Shown piece by piece: positions 23,846 through 40,156 of a DNA stretch of 64,000 nt (position 1 is its first letter; each line of letters starts with the position of its first letter). The notes under the pieces are model-generated. The model was not told the DNA's origin. It saw nothing but the letters and a program-made list of their open reading frames with translations, and did no database searches. The DNA comes from Lobosporangium transversale (taxonomy: Eukaryota; Mortierellomycota; Mortierellomycetes; Mortierellales; Mortierellaceae), in NCBI RefSeq assembly GCF_002105155.1, contig NW_019029043.1, positions 1-64,000 on the forward strand, written 5' to 3'. A program made the position numbers and the translations under genes.

Positions 23846-24380
23846 AAAAGAAAATAAAACTTACTGATCAACACCAGCAGGGCTCTACTCTACAGCCTAC
23901 AATACACCGTTGTGATGGAATGTACTCTTCCAATATTTGAAATCAGCATTAGCAGGTAGCAGACAGCAAGGTAGCAGGTATCACACAAACCCTTTCTTTT
24001 CTATCCTGCATAACGACCCTGAATAGCATGATTCCGGATATGAAGTACTATCCTTATTCAACTAAAAAGTTGTATCCAAGCACGAATCCTGATAATAGCT
24101 TGTCTACTCTAGAAAGGCCCAAGTGCCAACGATTCGAATGGATAGTGCCCTCCTTGTTTAATGTTCTATTACTATTGTAACAACATTTCATCTTTTATCA
24201 ACAAGAAAAAAGAAAAAAAAAAAAATCTATCTCACGACGGTCTATTCTCAGCTCATATTCAGGACCAAAAAAAGTGAGAAAAAAGAATCGTCGCTGTGAA
24301 CGCTTGGCATAAGACAGTTTCTATATTATTATTTAAATTTTCCTTGTACTTAATAGTCTACATACTAACTACCATGAATA
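23398..24380. other. Intergenic region, no gene recognised
   Basis: Several poly-A/T tracts (about 23430, 23550, 23813-23843) are present, along with AGCAGGTAGCA repeats near 23950. No supported frame was seen. It is the upstream region of the small gene at 23069 and the 3' flank of the F-box gene at 24381. Confidence 0.4.
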
Positions 24381-26255
24381 TTAACTATCGTCCTCTTCAT
24401 CGTCTCCTTCAGTAAGGATAAATCCAGGCCTATTTTCCTGTAGCCAAGACAGGACAAGCTTATCCTCATCCCAATCCTCATCCCAATAAAGCCCCTCAAT
24501 GCGAGCCAGTCTAGGCCAGTGCTGACACATCCATTGGATCTCATCCAGCCCTACTGCATGATGGACACCAGCCAAAATTAACGATTGAAGCTGCTTCAAT
24601 GGACTCAGTATTGCCAGACCTGAAGACATCGAAAACGTAATATTGAATAGCTCCGAATCATCAGTATCTTCTTCTTTTCCTTCCTTGCTACTTTCAGTCG
24701 AGTTCAGATTGTCCACCGCAAGCAGAGACATGTCTTTCTGGATCCTCTGTAGCATGTGCTCGCTACCCTTCGCCTCTTCTGGAGTGTCAGCATCATCATC
24801 ATCCTCATCATCCTCATCATTGTTGCCGTAGTCGTCGAAATAGGTCGTCCTGATACTCAAGTTCCGCAACTTGGTCAACCTTGAAAGCTGTTCAAGTAAG
24901 TATCGGCGTGCACTCGCAGGAGGGATCATTCTTTGTTCTTGATTCGTCAGCGACGGTCGATCATAGCAGAAGTTCAGTGTCAAAGACTCCAATCCATGAC
25001 AAGCCCAAAGTCCAGGAATAGCAACCCCTGAAGAAGTAGATGTAGAAGGTAGAGCAGGATGACCCTCCTCCGTCATCGATTGTGATCTATATGCCTCCAT
25101 GATCATCTTGGGCACATTAACGGATGTGTCCCAAGCATTCAATGACTTCAAGGCCTGGCATTTCTTCAGCAATCTCTGAATGCTCTCAGATTCAAGGCCA
25201 TAGGCATCCCTGGCATCCAACTCTTCCAAATTAGGACAGCACTCAACCAAGGCGTTTAAACTCATATCGCCAAACCCTGTTTGACTTGCTATGAGGGTTT
25301 GAAGTCCCGGGAAACACCTGACTAAAGCTGCGATGGTTGAATCCTCCATGTCCTCTGTCTTGGAGACATCTAGGTATTTGATATGAGGACTCCGCTGCGC
25401 CAGTCGAGATGGAAAGTCTTCAGTAAAATACAACTCTGCATTCAAGTGGAGGGACAATCGTTCGAGGCTCGGAAAACGGCTGGCAAGATTTAGAATAAGA
25501 TCTTGTGAGCACGCGACATCATCCATGCAGAGGCTCGTGATTCTCGGGAACTTCTTCTCCTCTTGCTCGGACACGGCCTGTTCCTCGGTCTTGGAGGCCG
25601 CCAGTAACTTTGAAGCAGAGGCATACGCATAGCCGATCGGGTGATTGAGAAAAAAGCCGATGCGCCTAAAGTATAGCTCTCTCAGGGATGTGCTGCGTTC
25701 CAATATGGTCTCCAGCATCTCCACTTGCAAAGTCTTGTTTTCGTCATCAAAGGTCAATCGTCGTAGCATGCGATGATCGCCGACAGCATGGATGAGATTG
25801 CTGTAATCAATCGAGGGATCATCACGAAATGCCAATGATAGGTTGCGCAGGTTTGGATTCTGTTGAATGAGTTTCACATGGTCCGACTGGTTTATGACTG
25901 TGGTCTTTGGCAAGACCAGAGTGATTAGGTTCCTGCAGCTGGGACTAGGATCCGAGACCAAAAGACGAATATCATCACCACGTGAGCAACGAAGTATGCG
26001 AACCAATTCGCCATGTCGAACCAATGTCTGGGTAAAGTTATCCTCCCATTGCTTGCCGCAATCGATTGTGTGCCAGATAATTGGCAACCAAGCAGTATAC
26101 CAGGCCTGGCAGACACGTGCCGCGATAGTGATGGTTTTGGATTCGAGTGAACAACTAATACATTCGACAATATTGGGAATAGCGAAGACGCGGTTACAAG
26201 CAGATGAATTCGTTGTTGATCCTGTAGAGGGCGACGACGATAAAGGCGATGACAT
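24381..26255 (-). CDS. F-box/leucine-rich-repeat protein (copy A)
   Basis: This intronless frame encodes 624 residues. The N terminus is Ser/Thr-rich, followed by an F-box-like segment (about residues 23-65) with FAIPNIVECI and VCQAWYTAWLPIIWHTI. LRR-type repeats then run through most of the protein (for example LRNLSLAF, LERLSLHL, LKSLNAWD). An acidic block (DDEDDDDAD) lies near residue 480 and the tail is EGDDEEDDS. F-box/LRR proteins normally recruit substrates to SCF ubiquitin ligases through Skp1. The gene stands head to head with a paralogue at 26805. The C-terminal half is almost identical between the two, but the last 13 residues differ. Confidence 0.9.
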   Translation of the reverse strand: MSSPLSSSPSTGSTTNSSACNRVFAIPNIVECISCSLESKTITIAARVCQAWYTAWLPIIWHTIDCGKQWEDNFTQTLVRHGELVRILRCSRGDDIRLLVSDPSPSCRNLITLVLPKTTVINQSDHVKLIQQNPNLRNLSLAFRDDPSIDYSNLIHAVGDHRMLRRLTFDDENKTLQVEMLETILERSTSLRELYFRRIGFFLNHPIGYAYASASKLLAASKTEEQAVSEQEEKKFPRITSLCMDDVACSQDLILNLASRFPSLERLSLHLNAELYFTEDFPSRLAQRSPHIKYLDVSKTEDMEDSTIAALVRCFPGLQTLIASQTGFGDMSLNALVECCPNLEELDARDAYGLESESIQRLLKKCQALKSLNAWDTSVNVPKMIMEAYRSQSMTEEGHPALPSTSTSSGVAIPGLWACHGLESLTLNFCYDRPSLTNQEQRMIPPASARRYLLEQLSRLTKLRNLSIRTTYFDDYGNNDEDDEDDDDADTPEEAKGSEHMLQRIQKDMSLLAVDNLNSTESSKEGKEEDTDDSELFNITFSMSSGLAILSPLKQLQSLILAGVHHAVGLDEIQWMCQHWPRLARIEGLYWDEDWDEDKLVLSWLQENRPGFILTEGDDEEDDS

Positions 26256-26721
26256 TTTTATGATTGATGGCTACCAAATAAAAAGAGAAAAATAAAAAAA
26301 AAAATAATGAGAAAAAAAAAAAAATCTTTTCAAGTTCTTTATACATCCCACGGAAATGATGAAAGAAATGCCGGTTGGTGTTCCATCCAAAAACTGCGGA
26401 TTTGGAGAACAAGTACTTTATATTCATACATTCCAGTGCACATCGTTTGTTGTGCGATGCTCATTACCAACTTTAAATTTTGTATTTAAATTGGCTGACA
26501 GAGAATAAAAAATGTCGAAGACAAACCTTCACTTTGCTCTTTTAAAATTCTAGCCAATGATCATCGCGGAACATTTATGAAATCCACTTTTTTGACATGA
26601 GGCGCACTATTTAAAGTACATGTTCTCCGAATCCGCAGTTTTTGAAGAAAATGCCAACCAGCATTTTTTTCATCATCTCCATGGGATGTATATATATTTT
26701 ATAAAAAAACTCGAAAAGGGG

Positions 26722-26755
<34 letters not shown>

Positions 26756-28670
26756 CAATATTTTTTATTTTTCTCTTTTTATTTGGTAGCCATCGATCAT
26801 AAAAATGTCATCGCCTTTATCGTCGTCGCCCTCTACAGGATCAACAACGAATTCATCTGCTTGCAACCGCGTCTTCGCTATTCCCAATATTGTCGAATGT
26901 ATTAGTCATTCGCTCAATTTCAAAACCATAACTGCTGCAGCACGCGTCTGCCGAGCTTGGCATACAGTTTGGCTGCCAATTATCTGGCACACGATCAACA
27001 ACGGTCGGCAGTGGCACCGAGAAGACTTTTTAGAGGCATTGGGTCGACACGGTCACTTAATTCGTGTCCTTCAATGTTCGCGCTATGACGATATTAGTCT
27101 ATTGGTCTCGGATCCTAGTCTCAGTTACCACTGCAAAAACCTGATCACTCTGGTCATGCCAAAGACCACACACGCAAACCAGTTGAACCAAGCGAAGATC
27201 ATCCGACAGAACCCAGGCTTACAAGACCTATCCTTGGCATTCCATGATGACCCCTCGAATGACTACAGTGACCTTACTCATGCTGTCAGTGAGCTCGGTA
27301 TGCTACGAAGATTAGCCTTTGATAAAAACCAGACTTTACAGGTGGAGACACTCGAGACTATATTGCAAGGCTGTGCCTCATTGGAAGAGCTATCCTTTAA
27401 AGGCGTCTATTTTTTCCTCAAACACCCCTTCGGTTCCGGTGACGCCTTTGCATCTAAATGGTTGGCCATCTCCCACACTGAGGAACAGACCGCACCTGCC
27501 TCTCTGTCGCATGATGTGGCCGTCCAGGAGAAGAAGGCTTTCTCGGGAATCAAGAGCCTCCATATGGATGATGTCGCATGCTCGCAGAACCTTATTCTGA
27601 ACCTCACCAGCCGTTTTCCGAACCTTGAACGGCTTTCCCTTCAAATGACCTCGGAGTTGTACTTTAGCGAAGACTTTCCATCCCGGCTAGCACAGCGAAG
27701 CCCTCATATCAAATGGCTGGATATCTCCAAGACAGAGGACATGGAGGATTCAACCATGGCGGCTTTGATGAGGAGCTTGCCAGAGCTTCAAACTCTAATT
27801 GCTGGTCAAACAAGGTTCAGCGATATGAGTTTAAACGCCTTGGTTGAGTGCTGTCCTAATTTGGAAGAGTTGGATATTAGAGAGACCTATGGTCTTGAAT
27901 CTGAGAGTGTCCAGAGATTGCTGAAGAAATGCCAGGCCTTGAAGTCATTGAATGCTTGGGACACATCCGTTAATGTGCCCAAGATGATCATGGAGGCATA
28001 TAGATCACAACCGATGACGGAGGAGGGTCATCCTGCTCTACCTTCTACATCTACTTCTTCAGGGGTTGCTATTCCTGGACTTTGGGCTTGTCATGGATTG
28101 GAGTCTTTGACACTGAACTTCTGCTATGATCGACCGTCGCTGACGAATCAAGAACAAAGAATGATCCCTCCTGCGAGTGCACGCCGATACTTACTTGAAC
28201 AGCTTTCAAGGTTGACCAAGTTGCGGAACTTGAGTATCAGGACGACCTATTTCGACGACTACGGCAACAATGATGAGGATGATGAGGATGATGATGATGC
28301 TGACACTCCAGAAGAGGCGAAGGGTAGCGAGCACATGCTACAGAGGATCCAGAAAGACATGTCTCTGCTTGCGGTGGACAATCTGAACTCGACTGAAAGT
28401 AGCAAGGAAGGAAAAGAAGAAGATACTGATGATTCGGAGCTATTCAATATTACGTTTTCGATGTCTTCAGGTCTGGCAATACTGAGTCCATTGAAGCAGC
28501 TTCAATCGTTAATTTTGGCTGGTGTCCATCATGCAGTAGGGCTGGATGAGATCCAATGGATGTGTCAGCACTGGCCTAGACTGGCTCGCATTGAGGGACT
28601 TTATTGGGATGAAGATTGGGATGAGGATAAGCTTGTCCTGTCTTGGCTACAGGAAAATAGGCCTAAAATT
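24405..28670. repeat. Inverted duplication of an F-box/LRR gene
   Basis: The minus-strand gene 24381-26255 and the plus-strand gene 26805-28685 are mirror copies around a spacer centred near 26530. Similarity extends into the 5' flanks: GGTAGCCATC.ATCATAAAAATG precedes both starts, and the GATTTGGAGAAC / GTTCTCCGAATCC blocks face each other. About 24430-25180 and 27900-28664 are nearly identical, while the 5' halves differ at many codons. Confidence 0.9.
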
Positions 28671-28685
28671 GCAATCGTTGAGTAA
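26805..28685 (+). CDS. F-box/leucine-rich-repeat protein (copy B)
   Basis: This intronless frame encodes 626 residues. It starts with the same Ser/Thr-rich leader and F-box segment (IVECISHSLNF.., VCRAWHTVWLPIIWHTI) as copy A. The first 340 or so residues differ from copy A at many positions, including extra residues near 225. From LESESVQRLLKK onward the two are almost identical for about 280 residues. Sequence identity ends abruptly at ENRP, after which this copy ends KIAIVE. A substrate-recruiting SCF role is expected from the family. The 5' flank includes a poly-T run (26725-26755). Confidence 0.9.
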   Translation: MSSPLSSSPSTGSTTNSSACNRVFAIPNIVECISHSLNFKTITAAARVCRAWHTVWLPIIWHTINNGRQWHREDFLEALGRHGHLIRVLQCSRYDDISLLVSDPSLSYHCKNLITLVMPKTTHANQLNQAKIIRQNPGLQDLSLAFHDDPSNDYSDLTHAVSELGMLRRLAFDKNQTLQVETLETILQGCASLEELSFKGVYFFLKHPFGSGDAFASKWLAISHTEEQTAPASLSHDVAVQEKKAFSGIKSLHMDDVACSQNLILNLTSRFPNLERLSLQMTSELYFSEDFPSRLAQRSPHIKWLDISKTEDMEDSTMAALMRSLPELQTLIAGQTRFSDMSLNALVECCPNLEELDIRETYGLESESVQRLLKKCQALKSLNAWDTSVNVPKMIMEAYRSQPMTEEGHPALPSTSTSSGVAIPGLWACHGLESLTLNFCYDRPSLTNQEQRMIPPASARRYLLEQLSRLTKLRNLSIRTTYFDDYGNNDEDDEDDDDADTPEEAKGSEHMLQRIQKDMSLLAVDNLNSTESSKEGKEEDTDDSELFNITFSMSSGLAILSPLKQLQSLILAGVHHAVGLDEIQWMCQHWPRLARIEGLYWDEDWDEDKLVLSWLQENRPKIAIVE

Positions 28686-29419
28686 TAGAGGAAGCTACTA
28701 CAATAGACTCGTATGGGCTACGAAGAGATACAGCACTCAATACTTGGAAATAGAGAGTACTTTCCCGAGGACCATAGTATAAATGTACAATTATATATGT
28801 TTAGACTACACTTCATACTTTCCAACATTCGCAACTTATAAACTCCTGCCCAAAATTGTACGAAAACATATAGACTCAACTACGTTTTGGTATCAAGCGT
28901 TGTAATGTTTTAAACACGGCTCATAGAAGTTCGCCTAACCACAATTACTTGTAAAGAGTTAGAAAGTAGATGATAAGACTTCTAAAGTTGTAAGCATATG
29001 CGGTAGAGGTCAGACGAGATCCAGGAATCAAAGCGTGGAACCTCTTTGGGCAGTGATGGCAATCATCAAAATCACTCTTTCGCATCATTACTTTTCCACT
29101 TTTCCTGAGTCATCTTCCTGGAGTTTGTTTTATAGTCCAAACTTTTACTCAAACACCGTTCTTTTTTTCTTTTTCTTTTATTCGACTATTCGACTATTCA
29201 ACTATTCAACAATCATGCCGCTCACCACATTCGCTCCTCCTTCACTCTACGTTGGAGCGACTTGCACGTCTTACACGGCCATGTAAGGTATGTTATGTAG
29301 CCTATGTCCTGGCAGCAGAAGATTAGACTTTGTTGTCAAAGTTTTTTTTTAACCAGATTTATCCATGATGAATGAGGTTTCGAGCCTTCTAAACCCGAGT
29401 TACTGTAATTCATACATAT
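28686..29419. other. Intergenic region with one doubtful short exon
   Basis: A possible first exon begins at ATG 29215 (MPLTTFAPPSLYVG..) and reaches a GTAAGG at 29284, preceded by CTATTCGACTATTCAAC repeats typical of a 5' leader. I could not find a convincing downstream exon, so no gene is called. Confidence 0.3.
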
Positions 29420-30010
29420 TAGTAGGGCTGTAGGAGGAGGATGGGACAAACTCTGTGATCCCACGCCAGACGAAAGCGCTAGCCCTGATGGCTTCCACTG
29501 ATTTACCCCACCACTGTAGCGTTTGACTGATTGATTGCTCTAATGGTTGTATCTAACCTCGGGCAAATATGGTGGATACAATACCAGAAATCGTCGGTTG
29601 TTTCAAGGACGTAGACAATGATCAGAAATACTATGGTCAGGGCTATGGGGCCAACGGTGCAAACAACAGTTCATATGGCTCCTGGGGGCATATGGGCAAC
29701 ATTATGGCTCCCTGGAAGGTGCTGAGAGTCTGGAAGATATAGAGTCAAGGCCCCAGTCAAAGAGAAAGTGATAACAGTGATATAGATCTTAATGAGGATG
29801 AGCACTCTATCCAGGAGTGTTCCGACGATATGATCCCACATCGATAAAAAAAAAACTGTATCCTGTAGTTAATGTAATTAATAATAAATATATAATACAG
29901 TACCAACGAGCTGTCGTTCCCATCCTCGTCCTCACTCTTCTCAACGTCAATATAGTTTGACTCGAGTTCAATGTCTGGGCCTCTCCAGGGCCTTCAAAGC
30001 ACGCTGCTAA
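29420..30010 (-). pseudogene. Decayed membrane-protein gene
   Basis: On the minus strand an acidic segment (GPDIELESNYIDVEKSEDED, about 29965-29900) is followed after a probable intron by MWDHIVGTLLDRVLILIKIY from 29841. Two hydrophobic stretches follow, one with ITVITFSLTGALTLYL and one with ALTIVFLIIVYVLE. Downstream is CIHHICPRLDTTIRAI. In-frame stops (near 29690, 29520 and 29490) break the frame. It looks like the remnant of a multi-pass membrane protein. The family is unknown. Confidence 0.45.
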
Positions 30011-30342
30011 TGGACGAAATGGCAAAATAAGACTCGGTTCAGCGTAGCAACAACCATTACTGGTAACATCATCAGTACATCACATCAGTCAAGTTCACAC
30101 GACACTGTTCGCTGGCAATACCACACACCAAAGCCAAGGAAAAAAATAAAAAAGAAAAAAAGAAAACCACCGAATGGGTGAGGCGAGTGTTGATTTGAGG
30201 GAAAAACCAAACGTGATCGATGCGCATTAATAGTAGTTCATGTGATGAAGTGATGGCCTTTATTTTCATTTTCCCACTGTTTCTTTTCATTTTTTTTTTT
30301 TTTTTTTTTGCAGAAAGCAAGCACACATCGCATTACTATTCC

Positions 30343-30816
30343 ATGAATTCAAATACCGAAACTCCATCAGGTAATTTACAATCAGGTTGGATTAATGTTG
30401 TTTGTAACTTTTATGGATATATTGCCCCAGTCTAATAATGATCATCATTGCCTTTACCTTTACCTTTACCTTTACCTTTACCTTTACCTTTACCTTTACC
30501 TTTGTTGCGATAAATGCTTGTACATCGATCAATATTCGGACCAGCTCCATCTGGCGTCAATTGCCATATTTGTTCAAAGATGGCAATGCGAAAAGGGGTA
30601 GCGAAACACTATCAAGAACCAGTCCGACATTGCATGTTGTGCAATAAAATGTTTTGCGATTCCCACAAGAGCCCCTCTCAACCGACCGATGGAGACGGAG
30701 GTGAAGGAGTATGTGAAATCAACCACTCAACCTATTATAGGAAGCGTCCGAATAAGCCTGATGTGTACATGTCGTTGGAGCAACGGGCACGCGTTTTGGG
30801 GGGAGCAAGGCAGTAG
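30343..30816 (+). CDS. Small Cys/His-rich (zinc-finger-like) protein, 99 residues
   Basis: Exon 1 (30343-30370, MNSNTETPS) and exon 2 (30545-30816) join in phase across a GTAATT...ACCAG intron that contains a TTTACC microsatellite. The product has two linked metal-binding-like clusters: CHIC..H (about residues 15-32), then HCMLC..C...H with a later C...H. The C terminus is basic and includes YYRKRPNKPDVYMSLEQRAR. No known zinc-finger class fits exactly. A poly-T tract and CAG lie just before the ATG, so an upstream exon is possible. Confidence 0.6.
30450..30503. repeat. TTTACC microsatellite (about 8 units)
   Basis: A perfect run of the hexamer CTTTAC lies in the intron of the small Cys/His-rich gene. 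It is not the fungal telomere unit. Confidence 0.9.
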
Positions 30817-30846
30817 CTAAAATGATGATGTGTCTTTTATGGGCGG

Positions 30847-30880
<34 letters not shown>

Positions 30881-31248
30881 AAAGGCTTCATAGTTTTCGT
30901 TTCTCTTCAAAGCCATACTTTCTTGATTAAATCTTTCACATGTGAACACTAGGTCAGTTTTTGAATACTGCTGTGTTGTTTGTGCCTTGTAATCTCTCAG
31001 TCCTGTCCGTTTAATTCGAGTAGCAATTCTCAACTGCTTATTAACGAAGATGCACCACGAAAGTTGGAAAAGGGGTTTTCACGTGTTTGCTGTTTCACTT
31101 CACTTGCATTTTGTTTTAATGTCGCTTCCATACTTTCATTTATCAATACTTGCGGAAGAAGGAAAGTGCGAGGGCTTGACCATATTTTTTCTTTTTCTTT
31201 TTCTTTTTCTAATTGTATTATTATTGTATAACAAGGATCTATCAGAGT
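30817..31248. other. Intergenic region between convergent genes
   Basis: A poly-T tract at 30849-30873 and a TTTTTC repeat near 31186-31208 lie between the 3' ends of two converging genes. No gene was recognised. Confidence 0.4.
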
Positions 31249-32436
31249 CTACAATTTGGGTTGATCAACCGTGGCTGAAGAGGGTGCTTTTGATCGCAAC
31301 CTTACAACGCCTTCTTGCGCGACCGATACAGCCAAGGTGCCATCTTCCTTGTATATCCTGCCAAATGTCAGTCCACGATCACATCCTGAACGTGGCCTAT
31401 GTGACGTTAAGCGTCCAAAAACAGGAATAGCAACAAAAAGGAGATGTTAGAAACAGAATGATCATATAAATCTAGTCTTGTCCCCTTTAAAACTCTTTGA
31501 TAAAGAACTTACGTCTCACAGACATAGAGCATCCATTCATCTGCACGGAATGGGCAATGGAACCACATGGAATGGTCCAATGAGGCCATCATGACGATGC
31601 TTGGGCTTGAACTACGTCTCGATAACCATGTACTTCCATGAGCCAATGGCACAGTGTTTAACAGATTATGATCCGATCCATAAGCGACCACACACTGATG
31701 CAACGCAAGGGCGTCTCCCAATCCACCTTTGCATTTGATCCAAAAAGTTTGTTCTGTTCTAACAGGTGGATTCATTAGGTCCTTGAGCGTATGACGCCTT
31801 GTATCCTTAAAGTCCAAGGCTACTGGCTATTATTGTATACCAAATAAAAATAAGGTAGTTGAATAACAATAGCTTTTTGTCTTTTGCCAAGTTTCTTTGC
31901 TTTCTTTTTTCTTTTTTCTTTTTTTTTTTTTTTTTTGCTTTTACCTCGTCCAGTCTTTGCTTGAGAAACTCCACGAGATTTTCAGGGATTTTTGGGCTAT
32001 CGATCATAGCACGGATCAAGTCTTCTTGACTTGGGAGGGTGCTGTGATGAGGAACATTCGGCATAGGATATTGATGACTTGGTGCATTAGGCCGTGGGAC
32101 CTGGAAACTGGCTGTGCAAACGAAAATGTTTTTCCCTCGCTGTGTTGCTGTCACTGTTCGCGTACAATAGGAATGACCTAAAATTTAAAAAAATAAGTTA
32201 CCAAATTAATAATAATAATAATAATTAATAATAACGATAATGGCAAATTAATAATAAAAATAATAATTAATCCCAGACAATTTGAATCTAAAAAAATTGA
32301 ATGAAATTTTTATACTTTACCATCCCGAAGACGATCTACGTGATACAAGATCGGGATTGTGGGGTCGCCAGGCAGGAGGAAATATGAATGCAGGGACTAT
32401 CAAAAGAAAGAAAAAAAAAAAAAAACCTTACAAGGT

Positions 32437-32469
<33 letters not shown>

Positions 32470-33258
32470 CTTAAATGAGGAATTGACTTGTTTCCCCAAT
32501 GATGATCAAGTCCGTCGATCATGACTCGATCAAGGTTGAAGATGTGCGGAGTATTCCGAGAAAAAAGAAAGAATGAATGTGCCCGCATTTCTTTTTTTTT
32601 TTTTTTTTTTTTTTTTCTTTTAAAAAGCGTTTATTCCTCCTTACATGGACAGAATAGAGATCCGATACTGTGTTTGTGGCAGCTACAAGGGCTTGTCCTA
32701 CAACATTGCCACCTAAATCCGAGTGAGGAATAAAAAGAAAAGAAAGGAAAAGAAATGTTATAAAAAAAAAAAAAAAAAAAGAACACAAAGCAGAAAAAGT
32801 AGGTAGGAAAAGAAAAGAAAAGAAAAGAAAAGAAAAAAAAAGGTTACCAAAGACACCTCGTGCACCCAGGGGCAGCCATAGTTTCTTGGATCGGTACAGA
32901 TCCTTGTCGATCTCTTCAAGATCGAGCATGGTTTCAATAATGGTATTGTCTACAGATTGTTTTATCGAATTAAGAATTTAGAATTAGTACATATTAAGAT
33001 TCTTTGTACGATCAACATTCTCCGAGGTACATTGCAGAAAGTGTGTCTTTAAGAAAGAAGAAAAAGATAGCTAATGGTATATATAAAAAAAAAGCACAAA
33101 AGGTGGCATCTCCGTCCTCTTCCACTGGCTGTCAATGAATCCAGAAAATAAAAAAGGCCCTATTGTGGTGGGGGCATTGTAATGATCAACTTACTACTTG
33201 AACCATCAGGCGTAGGAGCCAGATTCAGGGTAGATCCAGGTTCTGATACTGAAGACAT
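31249..33258 (-). CDS. Acyl-CoA thioesterase (TesB/ACOT8 type)
   Basis: Seven exons were inferred: 33258-33195, 32949-32848, 32712-32645, 32396-32321, 32177-31945, 31826-31513 and 31396-31249. All join in phase and give 334 residues. The two hotdog halves of the TesB family are clear. The first contains GARGVFGGNVVGQAL, LHSYFLLPGD and YHVDRLRDG. The second contains ASLDHSMWFH, RGLTFGRIY and VAQEGVVR. The family's catalytic triad maps to Asp265, Thr296 and Gln313. The enzyme would hydrolyse fatty acyl-CoA to fatty acid and CoA. The C terminus PKL resembles a non-canonical peroxisomal PTS1 signal, consistent with yeast Tes1 and human ACOT8. Confidence 0.93.
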
Positions 33259-33785
33259 TTTATTTTAGTTTTATTCTCTTTTGTATGGTGAACGATACTA
33301 AGAATTTTAAAAAAAGTAAAAAAGCTGCTGGATGGTTGTATCAATGAATGAATGAATAAATAATGAATGAAGAATGAAGGGTTAGAATGGGGATTAATGA
33401 GTGAACGAATGAATGAATGAATGAATGAATGAATGAATGAATGAGAAGAAGAAGAAGAATGAATCCTATCTATTTAATTGCTTTGTTCAGTTCCCAACCT
33501 CGTGTTGGAAAACTCAAAGAATGCCGAGCCGAAAAAGATGAGTTATCCCAATTTTTTTTTTTTTTTTTTTTTTTTTTGCCCGCACAAACGCGTCATTATC
33601 TGTAAGTGAGCAAAAAACCCAAACTCGCGTGGCATTTATTCCATGCTTCCATGTGTTCCAACGGATGCACTCAATTACTCTTCTCTGCCAAGCAAGCAAC
33701 CAACCAAGCAAGCTAATATATACAAAGATAAATATAAAAAGACTCACATGCTAAATAACAATCCTCATCAATGACCAAGAAACGT

Positions 33786-33819
<34 letters not shown>

Positions 33820-33836
33820 AGATTCACTTGTATAGA

Positions 33837-33870
<34 letters not shown>
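33259..33870. other. Intergenic region with ATGA microsatellite
   Basis: An (ATGA)n run lies at about 33395-33442, and poly-T/A tracts lie at 33551-33577, 33788-33815 and 33841-33867. No gene was recognised. It holds the thioesterase promoter. Confidence 0.5.
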
Positions 33871-34709
33871 CTATGCCCCAACCACGCCACGCCAGTCGCA
33901 TGCCTTGATTAAGATCTTGGCCACAGTCTCTAATCCGGCCTGATCCACTTCATCAAAGCCCTCGGTCTCTTCACAATCCAAGTCAAGGACACCTATAACT
34001 CTCTATAATTGATTTTTTTTTTTTTATATCTCCTTGTCAGTATCATCAAGTTTGTTCATCCTGCGACAAAAGAGTGAAATAGAATCTAAAAAGAAAAACT
34101 TACACCATCCAATTCCAATGGGACTACGATTTCAGATTGAGAAGCTGCATCGCAGGCGATATGTCCAGGGAATTGATGTACATCCTTGACTAATAATGTC
34201 CGGTTCTCTGCTGCGGCTGTACCACAGACACCACGACCAAACGCAATGTTGGTACAGGCAATCTTTCCTTGAAAGGGCCCCAAGATCAATGCATCTTTCC
34301 CCTTGGATGCTTCATCCTGGTCCAGCACATAGAATCCAACCCAGTTGATGGGTTTCCCTGTTACTTCACGTAGTCCATGATAGATCACTGCTGATGTGTT
34401 TGCCAAATTCGTCACCTAGGCCGGGAAAACAAAAAAAAAGAAAGAGATTTATGTGGTGCGGTCAATGGTCAATAGTCTATCTCTCTTTCTTCCTTGCAGA
34501 TTTAGTTTTAAGCCTCGATTGTATGAATGCAGTTTATGATTACATATTCGCTGCATGTTGCACGTGTGCCTTATTTATTACGCATATATATATATATTTG
34601 AACATACCCAATTGCGTTGACCATCGACAAGACTCTGAATCATCGATTCCAGATCTTTGTAAAAGTCCACTTTATTAGAGGCACTCGAAGGCTTGATGTT
34701 GGGAGTCAT
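33871..34709 (-). CDS. Free methionine-(R)-sulfoxide reductase (fRMsr), GAF domain
   Basis: Three exons (34709-34608, 34415-34104, 34002-33871) join in phase 0 and give 181 residues. The product is a single GAF domain. It has NWVGFYVLD, a Cys88..Cys98 segment (CTNIAFGRGVC) and CDAASQSEIVVPL with Cys122. These match the three cysteines of bacterial and yeast fRMsr (Cys84, 94 and 118 in E. coli). A C-terminal IGVLDLDCEE motif follows. The enzyme reduces free methionine-R-sulfoxide using thioredoxin and acts in the cytosol against oxidative damage. A thioredoxin-domain gene lies further along at 46921, but nothing here shows they work together. Confidence 0.92.
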
Positions 34710-35022
34710 TGCTTGAACAAATGGGGGAAATGCAACAAAAGAATGTGAACAATGAGAGAAGAAAAAAAGAACAAAATGTTTATGTGTAAAATATATATTT
34801 AACGGGATCGTGGGTAAAAAAAAAAAAAAAAATAAAGATAAATAGACCATGCGCATCTTTTGTACAACTTGAGCTGTTCTTTAGTCATTGTGCATCAAAT
34901 GGTGAAATCAATCCGCTTCCATTGTACAAAATATGTAAGATGCTTTTAACTAAATAGTACAAAAAGAATATTTATTACGGATGGAGCTCTACAGGGTTCA
35001 TGGTCATGTCTTTTTCTTTTTT

Positions 35023-40156
<5,134 letters not shown>

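Noticed and set aside
25867-26295. Plus-strand frame opposite F-box copy A
   Set aside because: Antisense shadow. The minus strand matches its paralogue at protein level.
30450-30503. Possible interstitial telomere repeat
   Set aside because: The unit is TTTACC/GGTAAA, not TTAGGG, and it lies inside an intron.
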